Part shown: piece by piece, positions 27,115 to 35,339 of the stretch
How positions within the stretch are numbered: the first letter of the stretch is position 1
Layout of the letters: every line of letters starts with the position of its first letter
The notes under the pieces: model-generated
What the model was told of the DNA's origin: nothing
Database searches by the model: none
What the model saw: the letters and a program-made list of their open reading frames with translations, nothing else
Position numbers and translations under genes: made by a program
From: Vulcanimicrobiota bacterium
GTDB taxonomy: Bacteria > Vulcanimicrobiota > Vulcanimicrobiia > Vulcanimicrobiales > Vulcanimicrobiaceae
Assembly (NCBI GenBank): GCA_028287565.1
Contig: JAQBPK010000278.1
Coordinates: 1 to 37,846 of the forward strand
Direction of reading: 5' to 3'
Length of the DNA: 37,846 bases

Positions 27115-28950
27115 ATGCGTTCTTTCCGCTCGTTCGCGCTCGGCGCGCCCTTCCGGTCGCCGGCCGCGGCGCTCGCGCTCGCCGCGCTGCTCGCGGTTCC
27201 GGCCGCAATGCTCACGGTCGCTGCGCTGCTTGCGGTTCCGGCCGCGTCGCTCGCGCAGAGCGGCGTCGCGCTGCCGCCCGCGGGCACGGCGTCGCCGCGC
27301 GTGGGCGCGCTCGAGACGGCGTACGTGCAGGAGCTGCTGCAAGACCAGCCGTCCAGCGCCACGCAGGCCGGGATCCACGCGTACGACGACCGCGTCGCGG
27401 ACTTGTCCGCGGACGGGATCGCGCGGCGCGACGCCGCCGCGCACCGCCAGCTCGCGAACATCGACGCGCTGCTGCGCTCCGGTGAGAAGCTGAGCGACGA
27501 AGACGCGGCCGACGTGCAGATCATGCGCTCGGCGCTCGAGCGCCAGTTGCTGGACGACGAGCAGGAGCAGCGCTGGAAGCACGATCCGAGCATCTACACC
27601 TCGTCGGCATCGTACGCGGTGTACGGGCTGTTCTCGCGGGAGTTCGCGCCGCTCGCGGTGCGCGCGCGTTCGACGATCGCGCGCGAGCGCGCTATTCCCG
27701 CGCTGCTGGCGGCGGGCAAAGCGAACGTCACGACGGTCGACCCGATCAGCGCGGAGCTGGCCAAATCGAATCTCGCCGGCGCGGTGACGTTCTTCCAAAC
27801 CGTTGTGCCGGCGGCGTTCGCCGATCTGCACGATGCGGCGCTCGAGCGCGAGCTCGCGGATGCGAACGCCGCGGTGGTGGCCGCGCTGCGCGACTACCAA
27901 AGCGCGATGACTGCCGGACCCCTGGCGCATCCGAGCGGCACGTTCGCGATCGGCGCGGCGTCGTTCGCGCGCCGCCTCGAGCTTCAGGAGGGACGCGCGC
28001 TGCCGCTGGACTTGTACGAGCGCGTCGGACAGCGCGCGCTCGACGAGACGAAGGCCGCGTTCGTCGCGACCGCGGCGAAGATCGACCCGGCGAAGACGCC
28101 CGCGCAGGTCTACGCGGATCTCGGCAAGCAGCATCCGGCGCCGGAGAACTTGCTGTCGACCGCGCAGAGCTCGCTCGCGGCGCTGCGCGCGTTCGTCGAG
28201 CGCAAGCATCTCGTCACGCTTCCGGCGGAGTTCGACGTGCGCGTGCACGAGACGCCGTCGTTCAACCGGCAGACGTCGCTCGCGTCGATGAACACGCCCG
28301 GCGCGTTCGAGAAGGTCGCCACGCAGGCGTACTACTACGTCACGCCGGCCGACCCGGCGTGGACGCCCGCGCAGCAAGAGCAGCATTTATCGTTCTACAA
28401 CGACTACGCGTTCCCGATCATCAGCGCGCACGAGGTGATGCCGGGACACTATCTCAACTTCGTGCTGCACAAGTTCCAGCCGCTCTCGCTCGTGCGCGCG
28501 CTTTCCGGCAACCCGTCGTACAGCGAGGGCTGGGCGCACTACGACGAGCAGCTGATGGTGGACGAAGGCTGGGGCGACGGCGATCCGCGCGTGCGGCTGG
28601 CACAGCTCGGCCTCGCGCTGCAGCGGGAAGCGCGCTATCTCGTCGGCCTGCACGAGCACACGCAGGGGATGACGGTCGACCAAGGCACCGCGTTCTTCGT
28701 GAACAACGCGTTCATGCCGGAGATCGTCGCGCGCCGCGAAGCGCTGCGCGGAACGCAGGATCCGCTGTACGGGTACTACACGCTCGGCAAGCTGGAGATC
28801 CTCAAATTGCGCGACGACTACAAGAAGAAGGTAGGCAGCGCGTTCACGCTGCAGAAGTTCCACGACGCGTTTCTGTCGCACGGCAACCCGCCGATCGCCG
28901 TCGTGCGCAAGCTGCTGCTCGGCGCCGACGACGACGGCAAGTTGCTTTGA
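27115..28950 (+). CDS. Exported DUF885 family protein (predicted metallopeptidase)
   Basis: 611 residues from ATG 27115, eight bases after fabH ends. An unusually long hydrophobic leader (residues about 15-48) contains a duplicated segment and ends near SLAQSG. The mature part is DUF885: ETAYVQELLQDQPSSATQAGIH at the start, the zinc-binding HEVMPGH (439-445) and the downstream glutamate motif SEGWAHYDEQL (about 470-480), then LALQREARYLVGLHEHTQGM. This gluzincin-like arrangement implies a zinc peptidase outside the cytoplasm. Substrate unknown. C-terminal GSAFTLQKFHDAFLSHGNPPIAVVRKLLLG is typical of the family. Confidence 0.88.
   Translation: MRSFRSFALGAPFRSPAAALALAALLAVPAAMLTVAALLAVPAASLAQSGVALPPAGTASPRVGALETAYVQELLQDQPSSATQAGIHAYDDRVADLSADGIARRDAAAHRQLANIDALLRSGEKLSDEDAADVQIMRSALERQLLDDEQEQRWKHDPSIYTSSASYAVYGLFSREFAPLAVRARSTIARERAIPALLAAGKANVTTVDPISAELAKSNLAGAVTFFQTVVPAAFADLHDAALERELADANAAVVAALRDYQSAMTAGPLAHPSGTFAIGAASFARRLELQEGRALPLDLYERVGQRALDETKAAFVATAAKIDPAKTPAQVYADLGKQHPAPENLLSTAQSSLAALRAFVERKHLVTLPAEFDVRVHETPSFNRQTSLASMNTPGAFEKVATQAYYYVTPADPAWTPAQQEQHLSFYNDYAFPIISAHEVMPGHYLNFVLHKFQPLSLVRALSGNPSYSEGWAHYDEQLMVDEGWGDGDPRVRLAQLGLALQREARYLVGLHEHTQGMTVDQGTAFFVNNAFMPEIVARREALRGTQDPLYGYYTLGKLEILKLRDDYKKKVGSAFTLQKFHDAFLSHGNPPIAVVRKLLLGADDDGKLL
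27181..27258 (+). repeat. Tandem 39-base duplication in the signal peptide of the DUF885 gene
   Basis: 27181-27219 and 27220-27258 are imperfect tandem copies (first 26 bases differ at two positions). In protein they give two AALLAVPAA units, doubling the hydrophobic core. Confidence 0.75.
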
Positions 28951-28960
28951 GAAGCGGCGC

Positions 28961-29146
28961 TTAGTACAGGTGGTACGGCGACCAGCATTCGCCGCTGGCG
29001 TCGATGAACTCGCCCGCGGGGCATCGCGAGCTTCCGCCTCCGCTGTTCGGCTGAATCGCATTTGCCGTCGTTGGTCCGGATGCGGGGCCCGAGTGGCCGA
29101 AGACCGACATTGCCGCGACCAATGCGGCGAGTAACAAACCGTGCAT
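28961..29146 (-). CDS. Small secreted protein, 61 residues
   Basis: From ATG 29146: a signal peptide (MHGLLLAALVAAMSVFGHSG) is followed by a Gly/Ser-rich linker and a C-terminal CPAGEFIDASGECWSPYHLY with two Cys six residues from Trp-Tyr, likely disulfide-bonded. No family is recognised. It ends ten bases from the DUF885 stop, on the opposite strand. Short length lowers certainty, but a proper signal peptide and a coherent Cys motif support a real gene. Confidence 0.55.
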   Translation of the reverse strand: MHGLLLAALVAAMSVFGHSGPASGPTTANAIQPNSGGGSSRCPAGEFIDASGECWSPYHLY

Positions 29147-29260
29147 CGTCGTACTCCCGATTTGACGTGTTGCTCTGGGCAACGGTGTGACGTCGCGCAA
29201 GCATACGACGAAAAAATGCCGTGCGATCGCCGATGGCGCAAACGTGTCACACGCGACGGG

Positions 29261-30007
29261 TCAGGGCGACGGGGACGGTGCGTTTTCGAATGCCGGTGCG
29301 CTGCGGCCCACGTCGAACACGCGCTCGTCGCCGAGCGCGTCCATGAAGCCGCGCACGACGAACGTGCCGCTGGGGCGAATGCCGAGCGCGCGCGAGAGGC
29401 GGATTGTGCCGGTCGCGTCGCGCAGGCGCGGCGTGCCGCCGTCGACGTACGGTTCGCCGGCGATCGTTATGACGGTCCCCGCTTTGGTCGAGAGCGCTTT
29501 GGCAATGGTGTCCGGCGGATCGAACGCGACCGGCTTGTCGACGACCACGCCGAAGTTCGTACCGAGCATCGCGACGCGCACGGTGTAGCGGCCGGGCGCG
29601 AGCGCGCGGCGGTCGTCGGTCGTCGAGTCGACGATCACCTGCGCGACGCGCAGCAAGCCGGGCGGCACGTCGAGCTGGCGCGTGATCGGGATCGGCTTGT
29701 GGCCGGTCACGGACGACCACACCGGCGCGTCGTCGCGCAGCACGTCGACGCGAAAGAGATCCGCGGTGGGGAAACGCAGGCGCACGATGTGCCCCGTCGC
29801 GTTGTGCAGCGCGATGGCGACGGTGAACGGCGCGAGCAGCGCCGTCCCTTCGCGCTCGAGCGAGACGTCCGCCCACACGCCGCGTGGCGAGGACGTCGGC
29901 ACGGGACGGGGCGAGCCGAACGCGCCGGCACGCGGGGAGCCCGGCGCGGGCGGACGCGGCGATACAGCGGCGGCGATGAGGCCGCCGAGAAGCTCGGCGC
30001 GCGTCAC
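29261..30007 (-). CDS. Exported protein with BsuPI-like proteinase-inhibitor domain
   Basis: 248 residues from GTG 30007. A short hydrophobic start (ELLGGLIAAAVS) precedes a Pro-rich linker. Residues about 55-150 resemble the BsuPI domain: FTVAIALHNATGHIVRLRFPTADLFRVDVLRDDAPVWSS then PITRQLDVPPGLLRV, an Ig-like beta sandwich. The rest contains YTVRVAMLG and a DGGTPRLRDATGTIRLSRALGI stretch. The BsuPI domain was named for an intracellular protease inhibitor but is common in exported proteins without proven inhibition. Downstream of the D-aminoacylase with a 121-base gap. Confidence 0.65.
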   Translation of the reverse strand: MTRAELLGGLIAAAVSPRPPAPGSPRAGAFGSPRPVPTSSPRGVWADVSLEREGTALLAPFTVAIALHNATGHIVRLRFPTADLFRVDVLRDDAPVWSSVTGHKPIPITRQLDVPPGLLRVAQVIVDSTTDDRRALAPGRYTVRVAMLGTNFGVVVDKPVAFDPPDTIAKALSTKAGTVITIAGEPYVDGGTPRLRDATGTIRLSRALGIRPSGTFVVRGFMDALGDERVFDVGRSAPAFENAPSPSP

Positions 30008-30128
30008 AGCTTGCCCTGGGCTTGGCGCGGGGCGAACGGAAAAGCTTGCGGTTGCACCAGGATGATCGTCTTGTGCGCGACGCGCAGAAGTCCCACGTGC
30101 CGGAGGCACGAAGCGGCCGGGACCGGGT

Positions 30129-31724
30129 TCATCCGCCGCCGCGCAGCACGCGCCCGGGCCGCGCGCCGGTGATCGTGCCGTCGCGCAGGGCGGCGCAGCC
30201 GTTGACGTAGACGTCGCGGATTCCGTCCGGCGCGACGAACGGGTCGTCGTACGTCGCGCGGTCGACGACGTGCTCGTCGTCGAACACGACGAGATCGGCG
30301 TGCATGCCGAGCGCGATCGTGCCGCGGTCGCGCAAGCCGAACTGCCGCGCGGGCAGCGACGTCATGCGCCGCACCGCCTCGGCCGCGTCGAACACGCGCC
30401 GCTGCCGCACGTAGCGGCCGAAGACGCGCGGGAACGTTCCGTACGTGCGCGGATGCGGAACGCCGCGCGCGGTGATGCCGGAAAACGCGCGCGCGGACGC
30501 GTCGCTGCCGATGCAGCAGAACTCCGCGCTGAGCACCGTCGCGACGTCGTCCTCGCTCATCGAGAAGAACACGGACTCGACGCGCATGTCCTCTTCGATC
30601 AGCAAACGGATCACCGCGCGCGCCGGCGTGGTGCGCCACGCGCGCGCGATCGCGTCGATGCGCATGCCGGCGAGGTCCGCGTTGCGGTCGCTGCCGGTGC
30701 CCGTGACCATGATGGTGTCCCAGCCGTCGCCGCCCAGCTCGGGATCGCGCGCGAGCTGCATCGCGAGCGCCGCCGCCGCGGCCTGCTCGGGATCGCGCAG
30801 CCGCGCGAGCGCCGCCTCGTCGCCACCGTCGCGGATGCTCTTCGGCAGCACCGTCGCGAGCTCGGTCCACGACGCGACGTAGGGATACGCGTCGCACGCG
30901 GCGGCGATGCCGCGCGTGCGCGCGCGGTCGATCGCGGCCAGCGTGCGGTGCACTTTGCCCCAGTTCTTGCGGCCCGCGGCTTTGTGATGCGAGCACTGCA
31001 CGGCGGTTTCCGCGCGCTCGCCGACCGCGAGCGCTTCGGCGATCGCGGCTTCGAGCTCGTCGCCCTCGTCGCGCACGTGCGACGCGTACAGCGGCGCGCC
31101 CGCGTCGCGCGCGGCGCTCGCGCACGCGACGAGCTCGTCGAGATCCGCATAGCGCCCGGGCTCGTAGATGAGCCCGCTCGACACGCCGAGCGCGCCCTCC
31201 TCGACCGCGCCGCGGATGAGGCGGTTCTGCGCGTCGAGCTCCTCGCGCTCGAGCCGGCGCGCCGCCGGGCCCGCGACGCACAGCCGCGTGGTGCCCAGAC
31301 CGGCCAGCGACGCGACGTTGAGCGCGACGCCCTCGCGCTCGACCAGCGTGAAGAACGCGTCGAACGACGTCCACTGTACGTCGAGCCGGTAGTCGCGCGC
31401 GTCGCGCCGCTTCTTGTCGAGTGCGGCACCGTACAAAGGTGCGACCGACGTGCCGCAGTTACCGCCGATCTCCGTCGTTACGCCCTGGCGAATTTTTCCT
31501 TCGCACAGCGGGTTTACGAGCCACAGCTCGTCGGTATGTGAGTGTACGTCGATAAAACCTGGCGCGAGCGCGAAACCCTCGCAAGAGACGCGTTCGTGCG
31601 CATCGCGATCGGATAGGTCCCCGATCGCAACGACTCTGCCGTCCGCGACGGCGACGTCGGTCGTGTATGGCGTGCCGCCAAGGCCGTCATAGACCCGGGG
31701 GCGCTCGTAGATCGTCCAGAGCAG
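30129..31724 (-). CDS. N-acyl-D-amino-acid deacylase (D-aminoacylase), non-canonical start
   Basis: About 531 residues. Amidohydrolase-fold enzyme removing the acyl group from N-acyl-D-amino acids. Metal and active-site motifs: FIDVHSHTD (His61, His63), GGNCGTS (Cys90), YASHVRDEG, CSHHKAAGRKNWGK and IGSDASARAFS. The first in-frame ATG/GTG/TTG is TTG 31436, at codon 97, which would delete HxH and Cys90, so it cannot be the true start. The frame is open back to a stop at 31728-31730; CTG 31724 gives the natural N-terminus (LWTIYERPRVYDGLGG) and is my choice. ACG 31727 and ATC 31712 are alternatives. Length fits the family (480-530). Confidence 0.88.
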   Translation of the reverse strand: MLWTIYERPRVYDGLGGTPYTTDVAVADGRVVAIGDLSDRDAHERVSCEGFALAPGFIDVHSHTDELWLVNPLCEGKIRQGVTTEIGGNCGTSVAPLYGAALDKKRRDARDYRLDVQWTSFDAFFTLVEREGVALNVASLAGLGTTRLCVAGPAARRLEREELDAQNRLIRGAVEEGALGVSSGLIYEPGRYADLDELVACASAARDAGAPLYASHVRDEGDELEAAIAEALAVGERAETAVQCSHHKAAGRKNWGKVHRTLAAIDRARTRGIAAACDAYPYVASWTELATVLPKSIRDGGDEAALARLRDPEQAAAAALAMQLARDPELGGDGWDTIMVTGTGSDRNADLAGMRIDAIARAWRTTPARAVIRLLIEEDMRVESVFFSMSEDDVATVLSAEFCCIGSDASARAFSGITARGVPHPRTYGTFPRVFGRYVRQRRVFDAAEAVRRMTSLPARQFGLRDRGTIALGMHADLVVFDDEHVVDRATYDDPFVAPDGIRDVYVNGCAALRDGTITGARPGRVLRGGG

Positions 31725-31725
31725 C

Positions 31726-31750
31726 GTTTAACCTAGCTTTCGCTGGGTAC
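31726..31750 (+). promoter_or_regulatory. Sigma-B-like promoter of the KGG gene pair
   Basis: GTTTAA (31726-31731), 13 bases, GGGTAC (31745-31750) closely fits the general-stress sigma factor consensus (GTTTAA, 12-14, GGGTAT). The transcript would start near 31757, 37 bases before ATG 31794, with an AGGGGG ribosome site in the leader. The downstream KGG proteins belong to a family named for stress induction. Confidence 0.6.
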
Positions 31751-31793
31751 AGGGCAGACGGTGGGCCGACAGCTCAGGGGGACTATTTCCAAC

Positions 31794-32024
31794 ATGGCGA
31801 CCAACGACAACGTGACGACGACGACGGGCGGCGGAATGAGCGTTCGCGAGGCCGGGAAGCGCGGCGGCGATCGTGTCAAGGCGAAATATGGATCCGAGTT
31901 CTACGAAGCCATCGGACGCAAAGGCGGCGAGGCGACGAAGAGCAAGTACGGTCCGTCGTTCTATGAGGAGATCGGTGCCAAAGGCGGGCAGAAGCTGAAA
32001 CGCACGACGAAAACGGGCGGCTGA
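31794..32024 (+). CDS. KGG-motif stress protein (three repeats)
   Basis: 76 residues from ATG 31794. After a Thr-rich start, it has KRGGDRVKAKYGSEFYEAIG, RKGGEATKSKYGPSFYEEIG and AKGGQKLK: two full (K)GG-x6-9-YG-x-x-FYE-x-IG units and a terminal KGG. This is the stress-induced bacterial acidophilic repeat (KGG) family, related to GsiB of Bacillus, small hydrophilic proteins thought to protect against dehydration or other stress. Followed three bases later by a paralogue, so the pair is one operon. Confidence 0.88.
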   Translation: MATNDNVTTTTGGGMSVREAGKRGGDRVKAKYGSEFYEAIGRKGGEATKSKYGPSFYEEIGAKGGQKLKRTTKTGG

Positions 32025-32027
32025 TTC

Positions 32028-32357
32028 ATGGCCGACCCCAAGAAGACTGTGCCGAAGGCGCGGACGGAAAAGGTCGACGGGGAGATGTCGGTTCGCGAAG
32101 CCGGGAAAAAGGGCGGCGACACCGTCCGCGACCGGTACGGTTCGGGCTTCTACGAGGAGATCGGGCGCAAAGGCGGCCAGGCGACGCGTGAGCGTCACGG
32201 CGCGGAATTTTACGAAGCGATCGGCCAAAAAGGCGGCAAGGTCGTGAAGGAAAAATATGGGCCCAATTTCTATGAGCAGATCGGACACAAAGGCGGTCAG
32301 AAAGTCAAGAAGCTGATCGCCGAAGCGAAGAAGAACGCGCAGGGCAACGAGTCCTAG
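32028..32357 (+). CDS. KGG-motif stress protein (four repeats)
   Basis: 109 residues from ATG 32028. Four KGG units: KKGGDTVRDRYGSGFYEEIG, RKGGQATRERHGAEFYEAIG, QKGGKVVKEKYGPNFYEQIG, HKGGQKVKKL, with a Lys/Ala-rich tail. It has one more repeat than the gene before it, so the pair arose by duplication with change in repeat number. Highly charged, soluble and probably disordered in the absence of partners. Expected to be stress-induced from the same promoter. Confidence 0.88.
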   Translation: MADPKKTVPKARTEKVDGEMSVREAGKKGGDTVRDRYGSGFYEEIGRKGGQATRERHGAEFYEAIGQKGGKVVKEKYGPNFYEQIGHKGGQKVKKLIAEAKKNAQGNES

Positions 32358-32436
32358 CGCCACGATCTGCGACCGGCGCCGAAGCCGACACGATGCCGCG
32401 CGGTGTGCACGAAACGCCGCGCGGTTTTTCGTTTTC

Positions 32437-32970
32437 TCACTTCGTCCCCTCGATGCGTCCCAGCGTTATCTCGCCGGTGCGGAAGTTTGCGACGGCCTTC
32501 GCCACGACGACCTTCGCGGTCCCTTCGGTGATCGTCGCGGTGTGGTCGAGCTGCAGCTCGTGCGTGCCGCCGTTGTAGTGCGCGCCTTTCGTCTCGAACG
32601 TGCGCTTGTGCCCTGAAGCTGCCTGCTCCGTGAACGTTACGGGGCCTGTCACCATGAGGTCGTTGGTGATCGTGTTCACCGTCACCCCGTCGGCCTTCAT
32701 CAGCACGTCCGGCTTTCCGGCGCGGTGGAGCTTGCCGTCGCGCACGTGCGCGATCGTCGCCTGCGAGCCGTCGGGGCTCATCGTCACCGTGTCGTAGTCC
32801 AGCGACCAGGAGCGCCCGTCGATGCGTTTGCCCTGCACGCGCCCGTGGCTGAGCGTATTGGGCGCCGCCATGCGCGCCACTTGAATGTCGCCGCCCGCGC
32901 GCCCGATCTCGAACCCGACCCACGCCAGCAGCACGAGGACGGCGATCGCCGCCGGCACCCGCCAGTTCAC
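32437..32970 (-). CDS. lptC: LptC/OstA-family lipopolysaccharide transport protein
   Basis: 177 residues from GTG 32970. One N-terminal membrane helix (AAIAVLVLLAWVGFEIG) anchors a periplasmic domain of repeated short strands: WSLDYDTVTMSPDGSQATIAHV, LMKADGVTVNTITNDLMVTGPVTF, TFETKGAHYNGGTHELQLDHTATITEG. This matches the jelly-roll bridge components LptC/LptA. Family assignment is good; LptC rather than LptA is inferred from the single anchor helix and length. Translation is coupled to lnt (GTGA overlap), so it is the second gene of an lnt-lptC pair. Confidence 0.75.
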   Translation of the reverse strand: MNWRVPAAIAVLVLLAWVGFEIGRAGGDIQVARMAAPNTLSHGRVQGKRIDGRSWSLDYDTVTMSPDGSQATIAHVRDGKLHRAGKPDVLMKADGVTVNTITNDLMVTGPVTFTEQAASGHKRTFETKGAHYNGGTHELQLDHTATITEGTAKVVVAKAVANFRTGEITLGRIEGTK

Positions 32971-34424
32971 GCGCGCCTCCGCCGCAGCGCCGGTACGGCA
33001 AACCCCAGCCCGACGATCAGCGCCATCGCGAACCCCACCGGCAGCGGTCCCAGCCGCGCGAACGGGCCGGGCGCGGGCGCCCCGACGTCGCCGACGACGA
33101 CCGCTTCGCCGCCGAGCGCCGTGCGCTGCGTCCACGTGCCGTCGGGCGCGACGATCCCGCTGACGCCCGTGGCCGCCGCGCGCAGCACCCAGCGGCCCGT
33201 CTCCACGGCGCGCAGCGTCGCGGCCTGCGCGTGCTCGTACGGCCCTTCGGTCGTCCCGAACCACGCGTCGTCCGTCGCTATCAAGAACAAAGACGGATCC
33301 TCGCGCAAACGATCGTGCGCCATGTCGCCGAACACCGATTCCCAGCAGATCAGCGGCGTCGCGCCGGCGTACGACTCGCGCGCGTTGTGTCCCGGCATGA
33401 AGCCGCCGATCTGATCGGCGTACGGCAGCTTTCGCATCCATGCCGGACCGGGAAGATACTCCGCAAACGGCACGAGCTGCTCTTTGACGTAGACCGCGCT
33501 GACCTCGCGCGCGTTCACGTGCGGGTCGAAGATCAGCAGCGCGTTCTGCAGCCGCACGCCATCGTCCCAGAAACCGCCGGCCCATAGCGTCGTGTCGAGA
33601 TCCGCGGCGAGCCGCGCGAAGCGCTCGCGCAGCGAAGCGTTCTGCCGCAAGTCCGTCGTGATCACGGTCTCCGGCCACAGCACGAGCGACGGATGCTGCG
33701 CGCGCAACGCCGACGTCATCGTCGTGTACCGCGCGAGCGCGAGCCCGAGCCCGGTGTCGCTGCGCTTGACGCTCTGCGCGATCCCGCCTTGCACCGCCGC
33801 GACACGCCGATGCGGCGGCGCGTAATGCCGCGCAGGCCACAAAGCCCACGCAAGCGCGGTGCAAACGAACACACCGACCCACACCGCGACAAGAACGCGC
33901 ACACGCCGCCCATCACGCGGCGACAACAGCCACCACCCGAGCGCCGCGCCGAGCAGCACCGTCACGAACGTGAGCCCGTACCCGCCGGCGAACGCCGCGA
34001 GCGGACGCAGCGGCGAGTCGATCATCGTAATGCCGACTTGCTCGAGCGGCACGCCGAGCGCACTGCTCGAGCGCAGCTGTTCGCCCAGCGCGAACGCCGC
34101 CGCCGCGACGAACGGCACCGCGCGCACGTCGCACCGCCGCGCGGCAACCGACGCGACGTACGCCGCGAACGCGAACGCGAGCGCTTCGGCGAGCGCCGGC
34201 CCGATATCGAGAATCGGCGCCGCAGGCCCGACCAGCGCACCGGCCGTCTCGCCGAACCACGAGAAACCGAGCGTGAAGAACACGAGCCCGCTCGCGTACC
34301 CCACGAGCGCCGCCGCGCGCGGTTCGAGACTGCACCACGACCACATCAATCCCGCGCAGGCGAACGGAGCGAGCCACCACCACGTTGTCAGTGGGAAGGC
34401 CAGATGCAGCCCGAGCGCGCACAA
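32967..34424 (-). CDS. lnt: Apolipoprotein N-acyltransferase
   Basis: 485 residues from TTG 34424, the first usable start. Several N-terminal membrane helices are followed by a periplasmic nitrilase-like domain and a last helix. The catalytic triad is visible: Glu in VLWPETVI, Lys in YVKEQLVPFAEYLP, Cys in PLICWESVFGD. FLIATDDAWFGTTEGPYEHAQAATLRAVETGRWVLRAAATGVS is also diagnostic. It adds the third acyl chain to outer-membrane lipoproteins, which suits the lipoproteins encoded here. The frame stays open upstream (through CTG codons), so the first helix may begin earlier. Divergent from the lipoprotein gene at 34468 with 43 bases between. Confidence 0.93.
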   Translation of the reverse strand: MCALGLHLAFPLTTWWWLAPFACAGLMWSWCSLEPRAAALVGYASGLVFFTLGFSWFGETAGALVGPAAPILDIGPALAEALAFAFAAYVASVAARRCDVRAVPFVAAAAFALGEQLRSSSALGVPLEQVGITMIDSPLRPLAAFAGGYGLTFVTVLLGAALGWWLLSPRDGRRVRVLVAVWVGVFVCTALAWALWPARHYAPPHRRVAAVQGGIAQSVKRSDTGLGLALARYTTMTSALRAQHPSLVLWPETVITTDLRQNASLRERFARLAADLDTTLWAGGFWDDGVRLQNALLIFDPHVNAREVSAVYVKEQLVPFAEYLPGPAWMRKLPYADQIGGFMPGHNARESYAGATPLICWESVFGDMAHDRLREDPSLFLIATDDAWFGTTEGPYEHAQAATLRAVETGRWVLRAAATGVSGIVAPDGTWTQRTALGGEAVVVGDVGAPAPGPFARLGPLPVGFAMALIVGLGFAVPALRRRRA

Positions 34425-34467
34425 AAGCGCGACGGCCGTGCTGCGAACGGTCGCGGAGGAGAACAGG

Positions 34468-35301
34468 GTGCGTCGGCTCGTTACTGCCGTGGTCGTTGCG
34501 GCGATGTTAATGGTCTCGGGGTGCGGACGTCAGGTCACCGGACTGAACCAGCCGTCGCTGGGCGGCGGGATCGTTCCGGTCGGTCAAACGCTGATTCGTT
34601 TCGAGACGGCGGGCCAGCTCGACTTCCAGAACGTCACGTATCTCATCGTTTTCAACACGACCGGCAACAACGAGCAGCCGTACGCTCAAGGCTATCAGAA
34701 CAGCGACTTCAAGAACTGGTCCGCGTACTTCATCGTCGGCGGCGGCGCCGGCTTCGCGAACTCCCCAGGCTTGTACCAGATTTTTCAAGACCCCGCGTCC
34801 GGCAACGCGAACAAGTTTCAGGTCCCGATTCCGCAAGGCACCGTGAACTTTCAAACGTCGATCCCGAACGCGAACGCGCAGTTCGGTTTTCAGATCACGT
34901 TCAACCGCTGCCTGCTCGATCTTCCGCCGCCGTCCGCCAATCAGGTGCCGCCCGTCACGTCCAACCGCACCTGCCCGCCGTACACGTACATCGCCACGAA
35001 CTGGAACGTGAGCATCTTCACGCTCGACCGCACCAACTCGCCCATCGACTCGCTCGGCACCACCGGCCCCAGCGACACGAGCTACAAGTTCCTGTTCGAC
35101 ACGGCGACGCTCGTCAACACGAACAACTTCAAGCCGGGCGGAAGCGTCGCGGTGCAGAACGCCGCCGCGCAGATCGTCGGCATCGAGGTGTTCAGCACGC
35201 CGCCGAACGGCGCCGTCTCGAGCCCCTCGCCCGTCCCGTCGCCGAGCACGTCGCCGACCGCCGCACCGTCCCGCGCCCCGGTGTCCCGCACCCGCACGTA
35301 G
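34468..35301 (+). CDS. Lipoprotein of unknown function
   Basis: 277 residues from GTG 34468, with GGAGGAG (34455-34461) ideally placed upstream; longer in-frame starts are shadows of lnt. The signal ends VSGC (Cys19). The mature protein is beta-rich: LIRFETAGQLDFQNVTYLIVFNTTG, FKNWSAYFIVGGGAGFAN, KFQVPIPQGTVNFQTSIP, FGFQITFNRCL, and ends in a Pro/Ser/Thr tail typical of wall- or surface-exposed linkers. No family recognised. The promoter must lie within the start region of divergent lnt. Confidence 0.7.
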   Translation: MRRLVTAVVVAAMLMVSGCGRQVTGLNQPSLGGGIVPVGQTLIRFETAGQLDFQNVTYLIVFNTTGNNEQPYAQGYQNSDFKNWSAYFIVGGGAGFANSPGLYQIFQDPASGNANKFQVPIPQGTVNFQTSIPNANAQFGFQITFNRCLLDLPPPSANQVPPVTSNRTCPPYTYIATNWNVSIFTLDRTNSPIDSLGTTGPSDTSYKFLFDTATLVNTNNFKPGGSVAVQNAAAQIVGIEVFSTPPNGAVSSPSPVPSPSTSPTAAPSRAPVSRTRT

Positions 35302-35339
35302 CGCGCGACCGGCACGGCACCCAGCGCCGCTAGCGCCGG

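Noticed and set aside
25094-27208. 704-codon minus-strand frame opposite coaE, the membrane protein and fabH
   Set aside because: Charged low-complexity translation opposite genes with clear motifs; shadow.
30611-31429. Alternative minus-strand frame inside the D-aminoacylase gene
   Set aside because: Ser/Arg-rich translation in another frame of a gene with intact amidohydrolase motifs; shadow.
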